In this document: piece after piece, positions 1-6,965 of the stretch
How the letters are laid out: every line of letters starts with the position of its first letter
How positions within the stretch are numbered: the stretch's first letter is position 1
Assembly (NCBI GenBank): GCA_900557385.1
Contig: USSP01000044.1
Location: 1-9,909, forward strand
Length of the DNA stretch: 9,909 nucleotides
Direction: 5' to 3'
From: an uncultured Lachnospiraceae bacterium
Lineage (GTDB): Bacteria > Bacillota > Clostridia > Lachnospirales > Lachnospiraceae
Made by a program: the position numbers and the translations under genes
The notes under the pieces: model-generated
The model's input: only the letters and a program-made list of their open reading frames with translations
Told to the model about the DNA's origin: nothing
Databases searched by the model: none

Positions 1-515
1 AATACCCGGACAAGTTTCTCTGGATAGAGCTGGGTTTGCAAACCATTCATGCTGCTACAGCCACCTATATCCGCCGTGGCTATCCGCTTTCTGTTTTTAC
101 CCAGGCAGTGAACCGCCTTCATGAAATAGGAATTCCTGTCATCGTCCATGTGATCCTGGGACTTCCCGGTGAGACATCGGAGGACATGCTGCAAACCATC
201 TGCTATTTAAACAATTCCCCGGTATGGGGTGTGAAACTACAGCTTCTTCATGTGTTAAAGGGCACGGATCTGGCTGTGGAATACGAACAGGGAAATTTCC
301 AGGTTCTGTCCCAGGAGGACTACCTGACCATTTTAATCAAATGTATCGCCGCTCTACGCCCGGACATGGTAATCCACCGTGTGACCGGCGACGGCGCCAA
401 AGAACTTTTACTGGCTCCTACCTGGAGTCTGCATAAAAAATCTGTATTAAATGAACTGCACCATCGTCTCAAGGCAGAGGATGTCTGGCAGGGAAAGGAT
501 TACTTACCACAATGA
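1..515 (+). CDS. TIGR01212-type radical SAM protein, C-terminal part (YhcC/YtqA-like)
   Basis: The 5' end lies outside the window. The reading frame is already open at base 3 and ends in TGA at 513-515, giving about 170 residues. The visible part starts at WIELGLQT and continues with HAATATYIRRGY, a strand ending in GLPGET, and HRVTGDG. These match the C-terminal half of the TIGR01212 radical-SAM family (E. coli YhcC, B. subtilis YtqA; usually a little over 300 residues). The N-terminal half with the CxxxCxxC cluster that binds the 4Fe-4S and SAM would be upstream. The family's exact reaction is not settled; it is a cytoplasmic enzyme often suspected of RNA or cofactor modification. The TTG at 36 is not a real start, because homology continues upstream of it. 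The stop overlaps the next start by ATGA, so the two genes are probably one operon with coupled translation. Confidence 0.88.
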   Translation, partial: YPDKFLWIELGLQTIHAATATYIRRGYPLSVFTQAVNRLHEIGIPVIVHVILGLPGETSEDMLQTICYLNNSPVWGVKLQLLHVLKGTDLAVEYEQGNFQVLSQEDYLTILIKCIAALRPDMVIHRVTGDGAKELLLAPTWSLHKKSVLNELHHRLKAEDVWQGKDYLPQ

Positions 516-1027
516 CCCAAGATCCATTGACGTTGTACAAGCTCATTATTTTATATATGTTAAACCGGGTGAATTTTCCTCTGACCCAGGCTCAGATCAG
601 CGGTTTCATCCTGGATAAGGATTACACCAACTATCTGACATTACAACAGGTTCTCTCAGAACTGATGGAAGCCGGACTGGTATCTGCCCACACCACCCGT
701 AACCGCACCCATCTGTCCATCACCGATGAGGGCTGCGAAACCCTTAATTTTTTTGAAAACCGCATCAGTCCCTCCATCAAACGGGATGTGGATACATACT
801 TCCGGGAAAATGAGCTGGAACTGCGAAACGAGGTGTCCATACTGGCAGACTACTACAAATCCACCTCCGGTGAATTCGATGCGCATCTCGTTGCCAAAGA
901 AAAGGATATTAACCTCATTGATATCACCCTCTCCGTTCCCAATGAAGAAACCGCCTCTGCCATCTGCGATAACTGGGAGAAAAAAAATCAGGAGATCTAT
1001 CAATATCTGATCTCCCAATTATTCTAG
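512..1027 (+). CDS. DUF4364 family winged-helix protein
   Basis: This 171-residue protein matches the DUF4364 family, which is largely restricted to Clostridia. The N-terminal half (about residues 8-75) reads as a winged-helix DNA-binding domain: a helical LYKLIILYML stretch, a recognition-like segment LTLQQVLSELMEAGLV, and a wing TRNRTHLSITDEG. Such features suggest a transcriptional regulator, but no target has been established. The C-terminal part is a mixed alpha/beta region ending ENWEKKNQ-like in a helical tail. The start is the ATG at 512, inside the ATGA overlap with the radical-SAM gene. Only a distant purine-rich SD (gggaaagg, about 490-497) precedes it, so translation probably depends on coupling to the upstream gene. 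The gene converges on rarA with only 31 nt between the stops. Confidence 0.88.
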   Translation: MTQDPLTLYKLIILYMLNRVNFPLTQAQISGFILDKDYTNYLTLQQVLSELMEAGLVSAHTTRNRTHLSITDEGCETLNFFENRISPSIKRDVDTYFRENELELRNEVSILADYYKSTSGEFDAHLVAKEKDINLIDITLSVPNEETASAICDNWEKKNQEIYQYLISQLF

Positions 1028-1046
1028 GTTTCCATTACTTTTCTAA

Positions 1047-1069
1047 GGGCATGCTTCTTTAGCATGTCC
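1047..1069. terminator. Possible shared terminator hairpin between DUF4364 gene and rarA
   Basis: A 9-bp stem (gggcatgct 1047-1055 against agcatgtcc 1061-1069, one G-T wobble) closes a 5-nt loop. It overlaps the last codon and stop of rarA. On the plus strand it is followed by a pyrimidine-rich run (ttctgcttcttctctctt) rather than a clean T tract, and on the minus strand there is no T tract. It could serve the plus-strand operon weakly. The position between convergent genes supports the call; the tail quality argues against it. Confidence 0.35.
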
Positions 1070-2396
1070 GTTCTGCTTCTTCTCTCTTAATTCGTTCCAT
1101 GTGTTCCGAAATACGCACTTCATATCCATTTCCCGAGGTACGATAAAGCTGTGTTCCCATCAGGTCATCCGGCAGGTACTGCTGGTTTACATAATCATTT
1201 GGGAAGTCATGGGCATACAGGTATCCTGTTCCATGCCCCAGTTTTCCCGCTGATTTGTAATGGGCATCCTGCAAGTGGGAAGGAATCGGCAGATTTCCTG
1301 TCTGCTCTACCATCTTCATGGTATTATCAATGGCACAGATGGCACTGTTGCTTTTCGGTGCCGTTGCCACATAAATGGCAGCCTCTGCCAGAATGATCCG
1401 CGCCTCCGGCATCCCCAATCGTTCCACCGCCAACGACGCATTGGTGGCTACCACCAGTGCTTGTGGGTCTGCCAGTCCCACATCCTCCGCGGCACAAATC
1501 ATAATCCTTCTGGCGATAAATGCTACCTGCTCTCCTGCCTCCAGCATCCTTGCCAGATAATACACCGCAGCATCCGGATCCGACCCACGCATGCTTTTAA
1601 TAAAGGCAGAAATGGTATCGTAATGATTATCTCCTGTTTTATCGTAACGCAGCACCCTTCTCTGGATGCATTCCTGTGCCACCTCCATGGTGATGTGGAT
1701 TTTTCCATCTTCACTGCGGTTGGTGGTCATAATGCCCAATTCTATCGCATTAAGGGCATGGCGTGCGTCTCCCCCGGAAACATCCGCCAGAAACTCCAGT
1801 ACATCCTCATCAATCACGGCCTCATAAGAACCCATGCCCTTTTTCTTATCATAAACTGCTCTGCGCAGCAATTCTTTAATGTCCTCTTTTGCCAGAGGTT
1901 TCAGTTCAAAAATAACAGAACGGGATAAAAGCGCCCCGTTTACCTCAAAATAGGGGTTCTCCGTGGTGGCTCCAATCAGGATTATGGTGCCGTCTTCCAC
2001 AAAAGGCAAAAGATAATCCTGCTGCCCTTTATTAAAGCGATGGATCTCGTCAATGAAAAGGATGGTTTTCTTTCCATACATTCCGGCCGTATCCTTCGCC
2101 TTATGGACAACCTCCTCCATCTCCTTTTTGCCTGCAACAGTGGCATTCAGCTGGGTAAACTCTGCGCTGGTGGTATTGGCAATGACCTTGGCAAGGGTTG
2201 TTTTTCCCGTGCCGGGAGGCCCGTAAAAAATAATAGAGCTGATCTTATCCGCCTTGATTGCACGATATAACAGCTTGTCCTTGCCGATGATATGCTGCTG
2301 CCCCACTACCTCATCCAAGGTCGTGGGACGCATCCGTGCCGCCAGTGGGGATTCCTTTTCCTGATTGGCTGCCCTCATATATTCAAAAAGATCCAT
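1059..2396 (-). CDS. rarA: Replication-associated recombination protein A (RarA/MgsA AAA+ ATPase)
   Basis: This is a 445-residue cytoplasmic AAA+ ATPase of the RarA/MgsA/WRNIP1 family, full length for the group. It acts at stalled replication forks and is related to clamp-loader and RuvB ATPases. Visible motifs are the N-terminal RMRPTTLDEVVGQ box (22-33), Walker A GPPGTGKT (59-66), Walker B ILFIDE (112-117) followed by IHRFNK, sensor 1 GATTEN (142-147), and ALLSR with a likely arginine finger at R159. The C-terminal half (about 260-445) fits the family's helical tetramerisation domain, with RGSDPDAAVYYLARMLEAGE as its characteristic stretch. The start is the ATG at 2396, preceded by aaaggag in the spacer. 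It lies 15 nt after the stop of the polysaccharide deacetylase gene, so the two are probably cotranscribed even though the functions are unrelated. All key residues are intact. Confidence 0.96.
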   Translation of the reverse strand: MDLFEYMRAANQEKESPLAARMRPTTLDEVVGQQHIIGKDKLLYRAIKADKISSIIFYGPPGTGKTTLAKVIANTTSAEFTQLNATVAGKKEMEEVVHKAKDTAGMYGKKTILFIDEIHRFNKGQQDYLLPFVEDGTIILIGATTENPYFEVNGALLSRSVIFELKPLAKEDIKELLRRAVYDKKKGMGSYEAVIDEDVLEFLADVSGGDARHALNAIELGIMTTNRSEDGKIHITMEVAQECIQRRVLRYDKTGDNHYDTISAFIKSMRGSDPDAAVYYLARMLEAGEQVAFIARRIMICAAEDVGLADPQALVVATNASLAVERLGMPEARIILAEAAIYVATAPKSNSAICAIDNTMKMVEQTGNLPIPSHLQDAHYKSAGKLGHGTGYLYAHDFPNDYVNQQYLPDDLMGTQLYRTSGNGYEVRISEHMERIKREEAERTC

Positions 2397-2411
2397 CTGC
2401 CTTCTCCTTTT

Positions 2412-3083
2412 CTAATCAAACAGCAGCTCATCCACTGTCACAAAGGCAAAGCCTTCCTTCTGTAACGTGTCAATGATTTCCAATGCTGCTGTCACTGTAG
2501 ACTGGTAACAGTCATGCATTAGAATAATATCATTCTCTGACGCTTTTGCCAACACACCCCGTACAACTTTTGATACATTGGATGTGGTCCAGTCCAGGGG
2601 ATCAATCGTCCAGAGAACCGGAAACATATTCAGCTGCGTCTCGTATTTTTTATTCCAGGAACCATAGGGCGGCCGTACAAACATCACATCCTGACCCGTG
2701 ATATCCTTTAAGATCTCATTGGTCTTCACCAGTTCCTGCCCAAACTCCACCTCTCTGGATGAGGAATACTGAAGATGGGAATAGGTGTGATTTCCAATCA
2801 GATGTCCTTCTTCCCCGATTCTCTTCACGATTTCCGGATACCTTTCCGCCTGTTCGCCCAGGATGAAAAAAGTTGCCTTCACATTCCGCTTTTTCATGCC
2901 TTCCAAAAGCTGCTCCGTGTATACCGGATGAGGACCATCATCAAACGTCAGGGCGATTTTCTTTTCCTCACGCATAACAGGCGTCCGGGCATTTTCTGCC
3001 GCAGACGCCTGTATATGATAAAGTCCTGCCAAAAGAAGCAGACAACCCACAAATGTTAGGAAGATCCAATTTCTGGCATTCAT
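2412..3083 (-). CDS. Secreted polysaccharide deacetylase (NodB domain, CE4)
   Basis: This 223-residue carbohydrate esterase family 4 enzyme removes N-acetyl groups, in this setting most plausibly from peptidoglycan or another envelope polymer. A hydrophobic segment at 7-24 followed by ASA-A (26-29) looks like a signal peptide with cleavage after A28; uncleaved it would anchor the protein. The NodB motifs are all present: TFDDGPHP (46-53, catalytic base D48 and metal ligand D49), NHTYSH (98-103, metal ligands H99 and H103), RPPYG (137-141), DPLDW (161-165), and LMHD (188-191, catalytic H190). It resembles the PdaA/PdaB group, but I cannot assign a subtype from sequence alone. The start ATG at 3083 has gggag about 9 nt upstream. 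It is the first gene of a probable two-gene operon with rarA and lies 100 nt downstream of the C11 peptidase gene. Confidence 0.93.
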   Translation of the reverse strand: MNARNWIFLTFVGCLLLLAGLYHIQASAAENARTPVMREEKKIALTFDDGPHPVYTEQLLEGMKKRNVKATFFILGEQAERYPEIVKRIGEEGHLIGNHTYSHLQYSSSREVEFGQELVKTNEILKDITGQDVMFVRPPYGSWNKKYETQLNMFPVLWTIDPLDWTTSNVSKVVRGVLAKASENDIILMHDCYQSTVTAALEIIDTLQKEGFAFVTVDELLFD

Positions 3084-3148
3084 ATCATCTACTCCCGCAT
3101 TTCTTTTCCTTTATCTTATGCGAAAGCATCTTGTTTTATGAGATGAAC

Positions 3149-3188
3149 TGTTACTAATTTCTCGTAGCTCGTTCCAGTAACAATTAGT
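3149..3188. repeat. Inverted repeat with two alternative pairings after the C11 peptidase gene
   Basis: A 7-bp perfect inverted repeat (tgttact 3149-3155, agtaaca 3176-3182) encloses 20 nt just after the peptidase stop codon. A second overlapping pair (actaatt 3153-3159, aattagt 3182-3188) includes that stop codon and cannot form at the same time as the first. No T tract follows on the minus strand, so it is not a convincing intrinsic terminator. It might be a 3'-end RNA structure or an operator for the deacetylase gene. Confidence 0.35.
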
Positions 3189-5193
3189 CCACATAGACGG
3201 TCGTATAGATTTCACCATTGGCACAGTCGAAGGTAACCGGTTCAGAGTACGCGTAATTGTCCATAGCGTCACGCATCTCATAAACCATGGAATAACTTCC
3301 ATCCGGCAGTTCCATTTCGCCAAAGACGGTATCTGCTGTCACGGTAACGGTGGCGGCGGTGTAAGGCTCAAATTCGTCATCACCGGAGGCAGTTGCCATG
3401 TACCAGATTGTGGTAATCTCGTCCCCTTCCTGCAAAAGCCGCAGCTCTTTGTCCGCCATACCACTGTTATCAATTCCTTGTCTTGCTCCCAGGATATTCC
3501 ATTCATCCGTAGAAAAGTCGTATGCTACCTGCAGATTATATTCCTCGCCGTTTAACAGCACCGGAATGGCATACAAATTATAATCCTCACTCTCATAGCT
3601 GAGTTCCATGTAGACAATGTTTCCGTCAATACTTCCCCAAACACCGCGGAAATTATCGGAAAACACACCGTTGTCCCAGTCCGCATTCATATCATTGTCG
3701 GTTCCCAGAAGCATCATCATATCACTTTCTTCATCCACATAATAAAGAGAGAATCCGATGCCTGCCAGAATATCATCGGCTTCCGGTCCCAGGGTCAAGA
3801 AAGATACACCATCCTCGTCCAAATCCAGAGGCGCACCATCCCAGTCGGTGCTTAACAGGTTCTTGATCTCCGGCAGTTCCTCAAAATCCATATCCGCAAT
3901 GTAAGCCATACCGGAATCGTCCAGTTCTCCTGTCAGTTCATAGGAATAAAAATATTTGAAAGCAACGCCTGCTCCCAGACCTGCATAGCTGTTGAAATCC
4001 TCCACATCACCGTTGTAGGAATAATAGCAGGAAAGTCCGGTTGCCTCGGTACGATACTGACCGCCTACCTGATAAAGCACGCAGTCATCCAGTGCATCTA
4101 ATACCTCCTGTGCTGATCCTAACATGCCCACACTCTGTCTCGCCATGTGTCCTAAATCCACCATGTTGGTGTAGCCCTGCTCTTTGGTGTTACCACCGTA
4201 GTTCTCACTTTGGGCAGCTACACGTCCAAACTGGGAGAAAAATCCGGGATCGGTACAGGCTGCTGCCAGTGCTTCGGCACCAAAGGTATCATAGGCATCT
4301 AACAAGGGCTGTACTTTGGTAAGGTCGGTAAGGGAAAGGGTCGTATTATCCTGGGTGCCCACTTCCTCACATCCTGCGTAATAAGCATCACAGATCACCT
4401 TGCCCAGTTCCTCGCCGTTCATGGACGGGTTCTGCGCCAGAGCACCTACCCACTGGGAATAATACCAGCCATTGGCAGGTTCTGTCTCCTCAGAGGCTAC
4501 CAGATAGTGTGCCAGATCCGAGAAGGTATATGCCACATCCACTGTTGCCATCAGACAGGTATCAAAACCGATCAGTTCCAGAGGCTGTTTCTCCATGGAA
4601 GGATTCCAGACACTGGAAAATGCCTGATACATTTCATCCAGAGTGAGGGAATCATAGCCGTAGATTTCATCAAAGGCTGCTCCGGTTACGGAGCCACCAC
4701 CGTGATTCCAGAATACCACTGCTGTTTTTTCTGCCGGAAAATTCTCCTTTGCAAAGGAAAGGAAATCCGCCAGGGTCTGTGCCTCGCCCATGCTGGCAGA
4801 AGGCTGTTCATCCACTAGCTGCAGTCCCTCGCTGTTATAAAGCCAGCGCTGCAGTTTGTCTGCATCCATCAGGTCATTCTGCCATACGGCAGAACCTCCG
4901 GTTTCTATGACCACATTCACATTTTCCGGCAGTTCCACTTCCATCAGTTCACTGAGATCATTGGTGGCAAATCCACCATTGGACTCCAAATCACTGCCAC
5001 AGAGATACCAGTAAACTGCCCAGCTACCATCTTCCAGCGCAACATCTCCATTGTCCGTTGTGTTGTCTGCTGCGGTTACTGCATCTGTTGTCACATCAGT
5101 GCTGACATCCTCGACCTCTTCATCCACACAGGCTGTGAGGGAAAGGGTCATTGCCCCGGTAAGTAAGAGTGCTAACCATTTTGTTCTTTTCAT
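3184..5193 (-). CDS. Clostripain-related C11 cysteine peptidase, lipoprotein
   Basis: This 669-residue surface protein begins with a lipoprotein signal peptide: MKRTK, a hydrophobic core, and lipobox LTAC with lipidated C22. An acidic, Thr/Asp-rich linker (about 23-56) follows. The peptidase C11 domain starts near W58 (WAVYWYLCGSDLES). The catalytic dyad is visible as H164 in FWNHGGG (161-167) and C213 in GFDTCLM (209-215), each at the end of a hydrophobic strand as expected for clan CD. C11 enzymes typically cleave after Arg or Lys and are often activated by self-cleavage; neither is shown here. The region from about 430 to the end is beta-rich and acidic and not recognised; it may bind substrate or cell wall. 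The start ATG at 5193 lies 3 nt after the DUF4428/SHOCT gene stop, with an SD (ttgggga) inside the end of that gene, so they are very likely cotranscribed. Confidence 0.9.
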   Translation of the reverse strand: MKRTKWLALLLTGAMTLSLTACVDEEVEDVSTDVTTDAVTAADNTTDNGDVALEDGSWAVYWYLCGSDLESNGGFATNDLSELMEVELPENVNVVIETGGSAVWQNDLMDADKLQRWLYNSEGLQLVDEQPSASMGEAQTLADFLSFAKENFPAEKTAVVFWNHGGGSVTGAAFDEIYGYDSLTLDEMYQAFSSVWNPSMEKQPLELIGFDTCLMATVDVAYTFSDLAHYLVASEETEPANGWYYSQWVGALAQNPSMNGEELGKVICDAYYAGCEEVGTQDNTTLSLTDLTKVQPLLDAYDTFGAEALAAACTDPGFFSQFGRVAAQSENYGGNTKEQGYTNMVDLGHMARQSVGMLGSAQEVLDALDDCVLYQVGGQYRTEATGLSCYYSYNGDVEDFNSYAGLGAGVAFKYFYSYELTGELDDSGMAYIADMDFEELPEIKNLLSTDWDGAPLDLDEDGVSFLTLGPEADDILAGIGFSLYYVDEESDMMMLLGTDNDMNADWDNGVFSDNFRGVWGSIDGNIVYMELSYESEDYNLYAIPVLLNGEEYNLQVAYDFSTDEWNILGARQGIDNSGMADKELRLLQEGDEITTIWYMATASGDDEFEPYTAATVTVTADTVFGEMELPDGSYSMVYEMRDAMDNYAYSEPVTFDCANGEIYTTVYVD

Positions 5194-5196
5194 CGG

Positions 5197-6117
5197 CTAA
5201 ATCCCCAATAACTGTTTTTTCTTCGCTGCAAATTCTTCCTCGGTAATGGCACCAGAATCCAGTAAGGCTTTATACTTCTGGATTTCATCCGCGCCGCTCA
5301 TCGGCGGAATCATCTGACTTGCTGCTGTTTGTGTTTTCCCAATTTCCTCTCGTATCTCTGGTGCAGAAGGATTCATAATCTGCATAAGGTTCTGTGCCAG
5401 CACATGCATTTCTTCCACTTTGCTGTCATAATCCGTCAGGTACCCTTCTACGCTCGGATAGGTACGGTCAAAGCTGGGGGCTCCCAATTTCCCTTTGAAG
5501 GACTTCCAATAGGGATGGTTCAGATTCATCTCTACATAGAAATTCTTGAAGGGATCCGGCATGTCAAAAGTAGGACGAATACGATGCGGCTTCTCGTTAT
5601 CGTCCTGATTCCGCTCCCGATCCATCCTTTCCTGCCATTCATAATCCCGCAGCCGCATTTCAAACTGTGTAATCGCACTGGACATAGCATTGGCTTTTTC
5701 GTAGACATTACTCTCATAGCATTTCAAAGCACTGGGCGTTCCCTCAAACAAAACCCTGCTATCTTCCAGAATCCGGAAGGATTTCAGGTTTTCAGCATCC
5801 ATGACCCATGCATTGTCATCGTCTTTTAAGCGGAAAAGTCTCTGGGCTACATCCAGAACTAAGGTTGCACTTAAAAACCCAAAGTTCAGACGATAATCTC
5901 CCTGGAAGCTATCCCGTAATTCCTCATTCCGGTCATAGATTTCCATGTACTGTTTCACCTGCTCCAAGTTCATCTCATTGATTGCCCCCTGGGGTAAATC
6001 AATTTTGCGCTCACACTCCTTACACAGCGGGGTATCCTCCACCTTCAATGCCAGTAATCTGGGTGTCGGGTTTCCGCACAGCGGACACACTTTTTTGTTG
6101 TTTGAAAACAAACCCAT
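5197..6117 (-). CDS. DUF4428 zinc-ribbon and SHOCT domain protein
   Basis: This is a 306-residue protein with no signal peptide, so it is probably cytoplasmic. The N-terminus is a DUF4428-type zinc ribbon: C11-P-L-C14 and C32-K-E-C35 should hold one metal ion. A middle region (about 45-270) contains a long charged helical segment, MRLRDYEWQERMDRERNQDD, and is otherwise unrecognised. The last 32 residues (DEIQKYKALLDSGAITEEEFAAKKKQLL) form a SHOCT motif, a short C-terminal helical element found in many unrelated bacterial proteins and thought to mediate oligomerisation or membrane association. The start is well supported: aaggagg lies 7 nt before ATG 6117. It is followed after only 3 nt by the C11 peptidase lipoprotein gene, which suggests a shared role, for example sensing or housekeeping at the envelope. 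That function is inference only. Confidence 0.82.
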   Translation of the reverse strand: MGLFSNNKKVCPLCGNPTPRLLALKVEDTPLCKECERKIDLPQGAINEMNLEQVKQYMEIYDRNEELRDSFQGDYRLNFGFLSATLVLDVAQRLFRLKDDDNAWVMDAENLKSFRILEDSRVLFEGTPSALKCYESNVYEKANAMSSAITQFEMRLRDYEWQERMDRERNQDDNEKPHRIRPTFDMPDPFKNFYVEMNLNHPYWKSFKGKLGAPSFDRTYPSVEGYLTDYDSKVEEMHVLAQNLMQIMNPSAPEIREEIGKTQTAASQMIPPMSGADEIQKYKALLDSGAITEEEFAAKKKQLLGI

Positions 6118-6162
6118 ACGAACTCCTCCTTCATCTTTTATGATTTATTTTCTAATACACAA

Positions 6163-6194
6163 ACAGCGGATACGGACTATCCCGCATCCGCTGT
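6163..6194 (-). terminator. Terminator-like hairpin after the lipoprotein gene
   Basis: A perfect 9-bp stem (acagcggat 6163-6171, atccgctgt 6186-6194) is extended inside by three further pairs after one mismatch. On the minus strand it lies 28 nt past the lipoprotein stop and is followed by tttgtgtatt, an imperfect T tract. This fits a weak or leaky terminator ahead of the DUF4428/SHOCT and C11 genes. I see no convincing separate promoter after it, so some read-through is plausible. Confidence 0.6.
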
Positions 6195-6222
6195 CTGGAA
6201 TTGTTTTCTTTCGTGTATGCTC

Positions 6223-6795
6223 TTACTGAACGAAGTACAGACCGTTTAATCCTTCGGCATCACCTGCATTCAGCAGCATTAAAACAAGCTGGTCGCCAAC
6301 CATGGAGAAGATTCCGGTATAATTCAAAGCAGTTCCGTCTGCATCAATATTCATGCTGATACCGCCATCTTCCAGATACTCATAAGTACCATCCCAGGCA
6401 CCGGCACCCTGTACCATCTGTACGGTTCCATCTTCTGCAAATGCCAGATCCAGTTTTCCACCATACTGCTCCAGGGTATAATCCAATTCTTCCTGCTCCA
6501 TCTCTACACCGTCGAGGCATCCGCCGACAAAGCTCCAGGTCGTTCCTGCTAAATCCGGAGTCTCTGCATTGGCTAAATCCCATAAGCTGGAAACGGTATC
6601 TGCTTCTTCCTCGCTTGCAATTTCCTCTTCTACAGTGGTCTCGACTGCTGCGTCCTCCTCCACGGATTCTGCAACATCCTCTGCTACACTTTCTACGGGA
6701 GCTGCATCACTTGCAGTCTCTTCCGTACCTCCGCAAGCTGCCAGGGATAATACCAGCATCATGCTCATCATCAGTGCCATAAATTTTTTCATCAT
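6223..6795 (-). CDS. Small lipoprotein with acidic linker and lipocalin-like C-terminal domain
   Basis: This is a 190-residue predicted lipoprotein. I chose the ATG at 6795 because aaggag lies 6 nt upstream; the next codon is also ATG (6792, spacing 9) and could be used instead. The frame is open further upstream to 6918, but that extension would put 41 residues before an obvious signal peptide. The signal sequence is MMKKFMAL, a Met/Leu-rich core and lipobox LAAC with lipidated C21. A strongly acidic, Glu/Ala/Val-rich linker (about 24-66) follows. The rest (about 71-190) has alternating short strands: LAGTTWSFVGG, LDLAFAEDGTVQM, WDGTYEYLEDGGISMNID and YTGIFSMVGDQLVLML. This pattern resembles small lipocalin-like or DUF-type beta-barrel domains common in Lachnospiraceae lipoproteins. 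The ligand is unknown. It has its own probable promoter and a hairpin after its stop. Confidence 0.82.
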   Translation of the reverse strand: MMKKFMALMMSMMLVLSLAACGGTEETASDAAPVESVAEDVAESVEEDAAVETTVEEEIASEEEADTVSSLWDLANAETPDLAGTTWSFVGGCLDGVEMEQEELDYTLEQYGGKLDLAFAEDGTVQMVQGAGAWDGTYEYLEDGGISMNIDADGTALNYTGIFSMVGDQLVLMLLNAGDAEGLNGLYFVQ

Positions 6796-6848
6796 TCTTT
6801 TCTCCTTTTCTGTCAAACTTGTCGTAATTGCTGTCTGACCATATACGC

Positions 6849-6877
6849 AGTATACACGCTTTCGGACAAAAAAACCG
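6849..6877 (-). promoter_or_regulatory. Candidate promoter of the small lipoprotein gene
   Basis: On the minus strand the hexamer TATACT (6849-6854) matches the -10 consensus at 5 of 6 positions. A -35 at 17 bp spacing would be the poor CGGTTT (6872-6877), which directly abuts the ATGACA repeats, as expected for an activator-dependent promoter. An alternative is TTGTCC (6864-6869) with TATATG (6840-6845), 18 bp apart. Either choice gives a leader of roughly 35-50 nt before ATG 6795. Confidence 0.4.
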
Positions 6878-6881
6878 AAAG
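6859..6881. repeat. Perfect 7-bp inverted repeat with A-tract loop
   Basis: The arms ctttcgg (6859-6865) and ccgaaag (6875-6881) flank acaaaaaaa. The repeat sits between the likely -10 element and the ATGACA repeats of the lipoprotein promoter. Because the T-rich run on the minus strand is in the loop and not after the stem, it does not look like an intrinsic terminator. An operator or a structural element is more likely. Confidence 0.4.
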
Positions 6882-6920
6882 ATGACATGAAATGACAAAA
6901 ATATGTCGTGAATGACAAAA
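6881..6920 (-). promoter_or_regulatory. Helically phased ATGACA/TGTCAT repeats, probable activator site
   Basis: ATGACA occurs at 6882-6887, 6892-6897 and 6912-6917, that is at spacings of exactly 10 and 20 bp, one and two helical turns. Read on the lipoprotein strand these are TGTCAT boxes, and one pair has the form TGTCAT-N4-TGTCAT. Tandem direct repeats on one DNA face next to a weak -35 are typical of OmpR/PhoB-type response regulators. The half-site resembles the enterobacterial Pho box, but the spacing is 10 rather than 11 bp and the regulator is unknown. Confidence 0.45.
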
Positions 6921-6965
6921 CCGATTTGGAGAACGGAAAACGGAGTGTTTGGGTATGGATGGACC

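Noticed and set aside
1260..1928. Long plus-strand frame inside rarA
   Set aside because: It is antisense to a gene with all AAA+ motifs intact, and its product has no recognisable domain.
6859..6881. Intrinsic terminator for the RACo-like gene
   Set aside because: The T-run on the minus strand is in the loop rather than after the stem, and the hairpin sits inside the next gene's promoter.
6796..6918. Upstream extension of the lipoprotein frame to an ATG at 6918
   Set aside because: It would put 41 residues before a clear lipoprotein signal peptide, crosses the promoter and repeat region, and has no SD; aaggag supports 6795.
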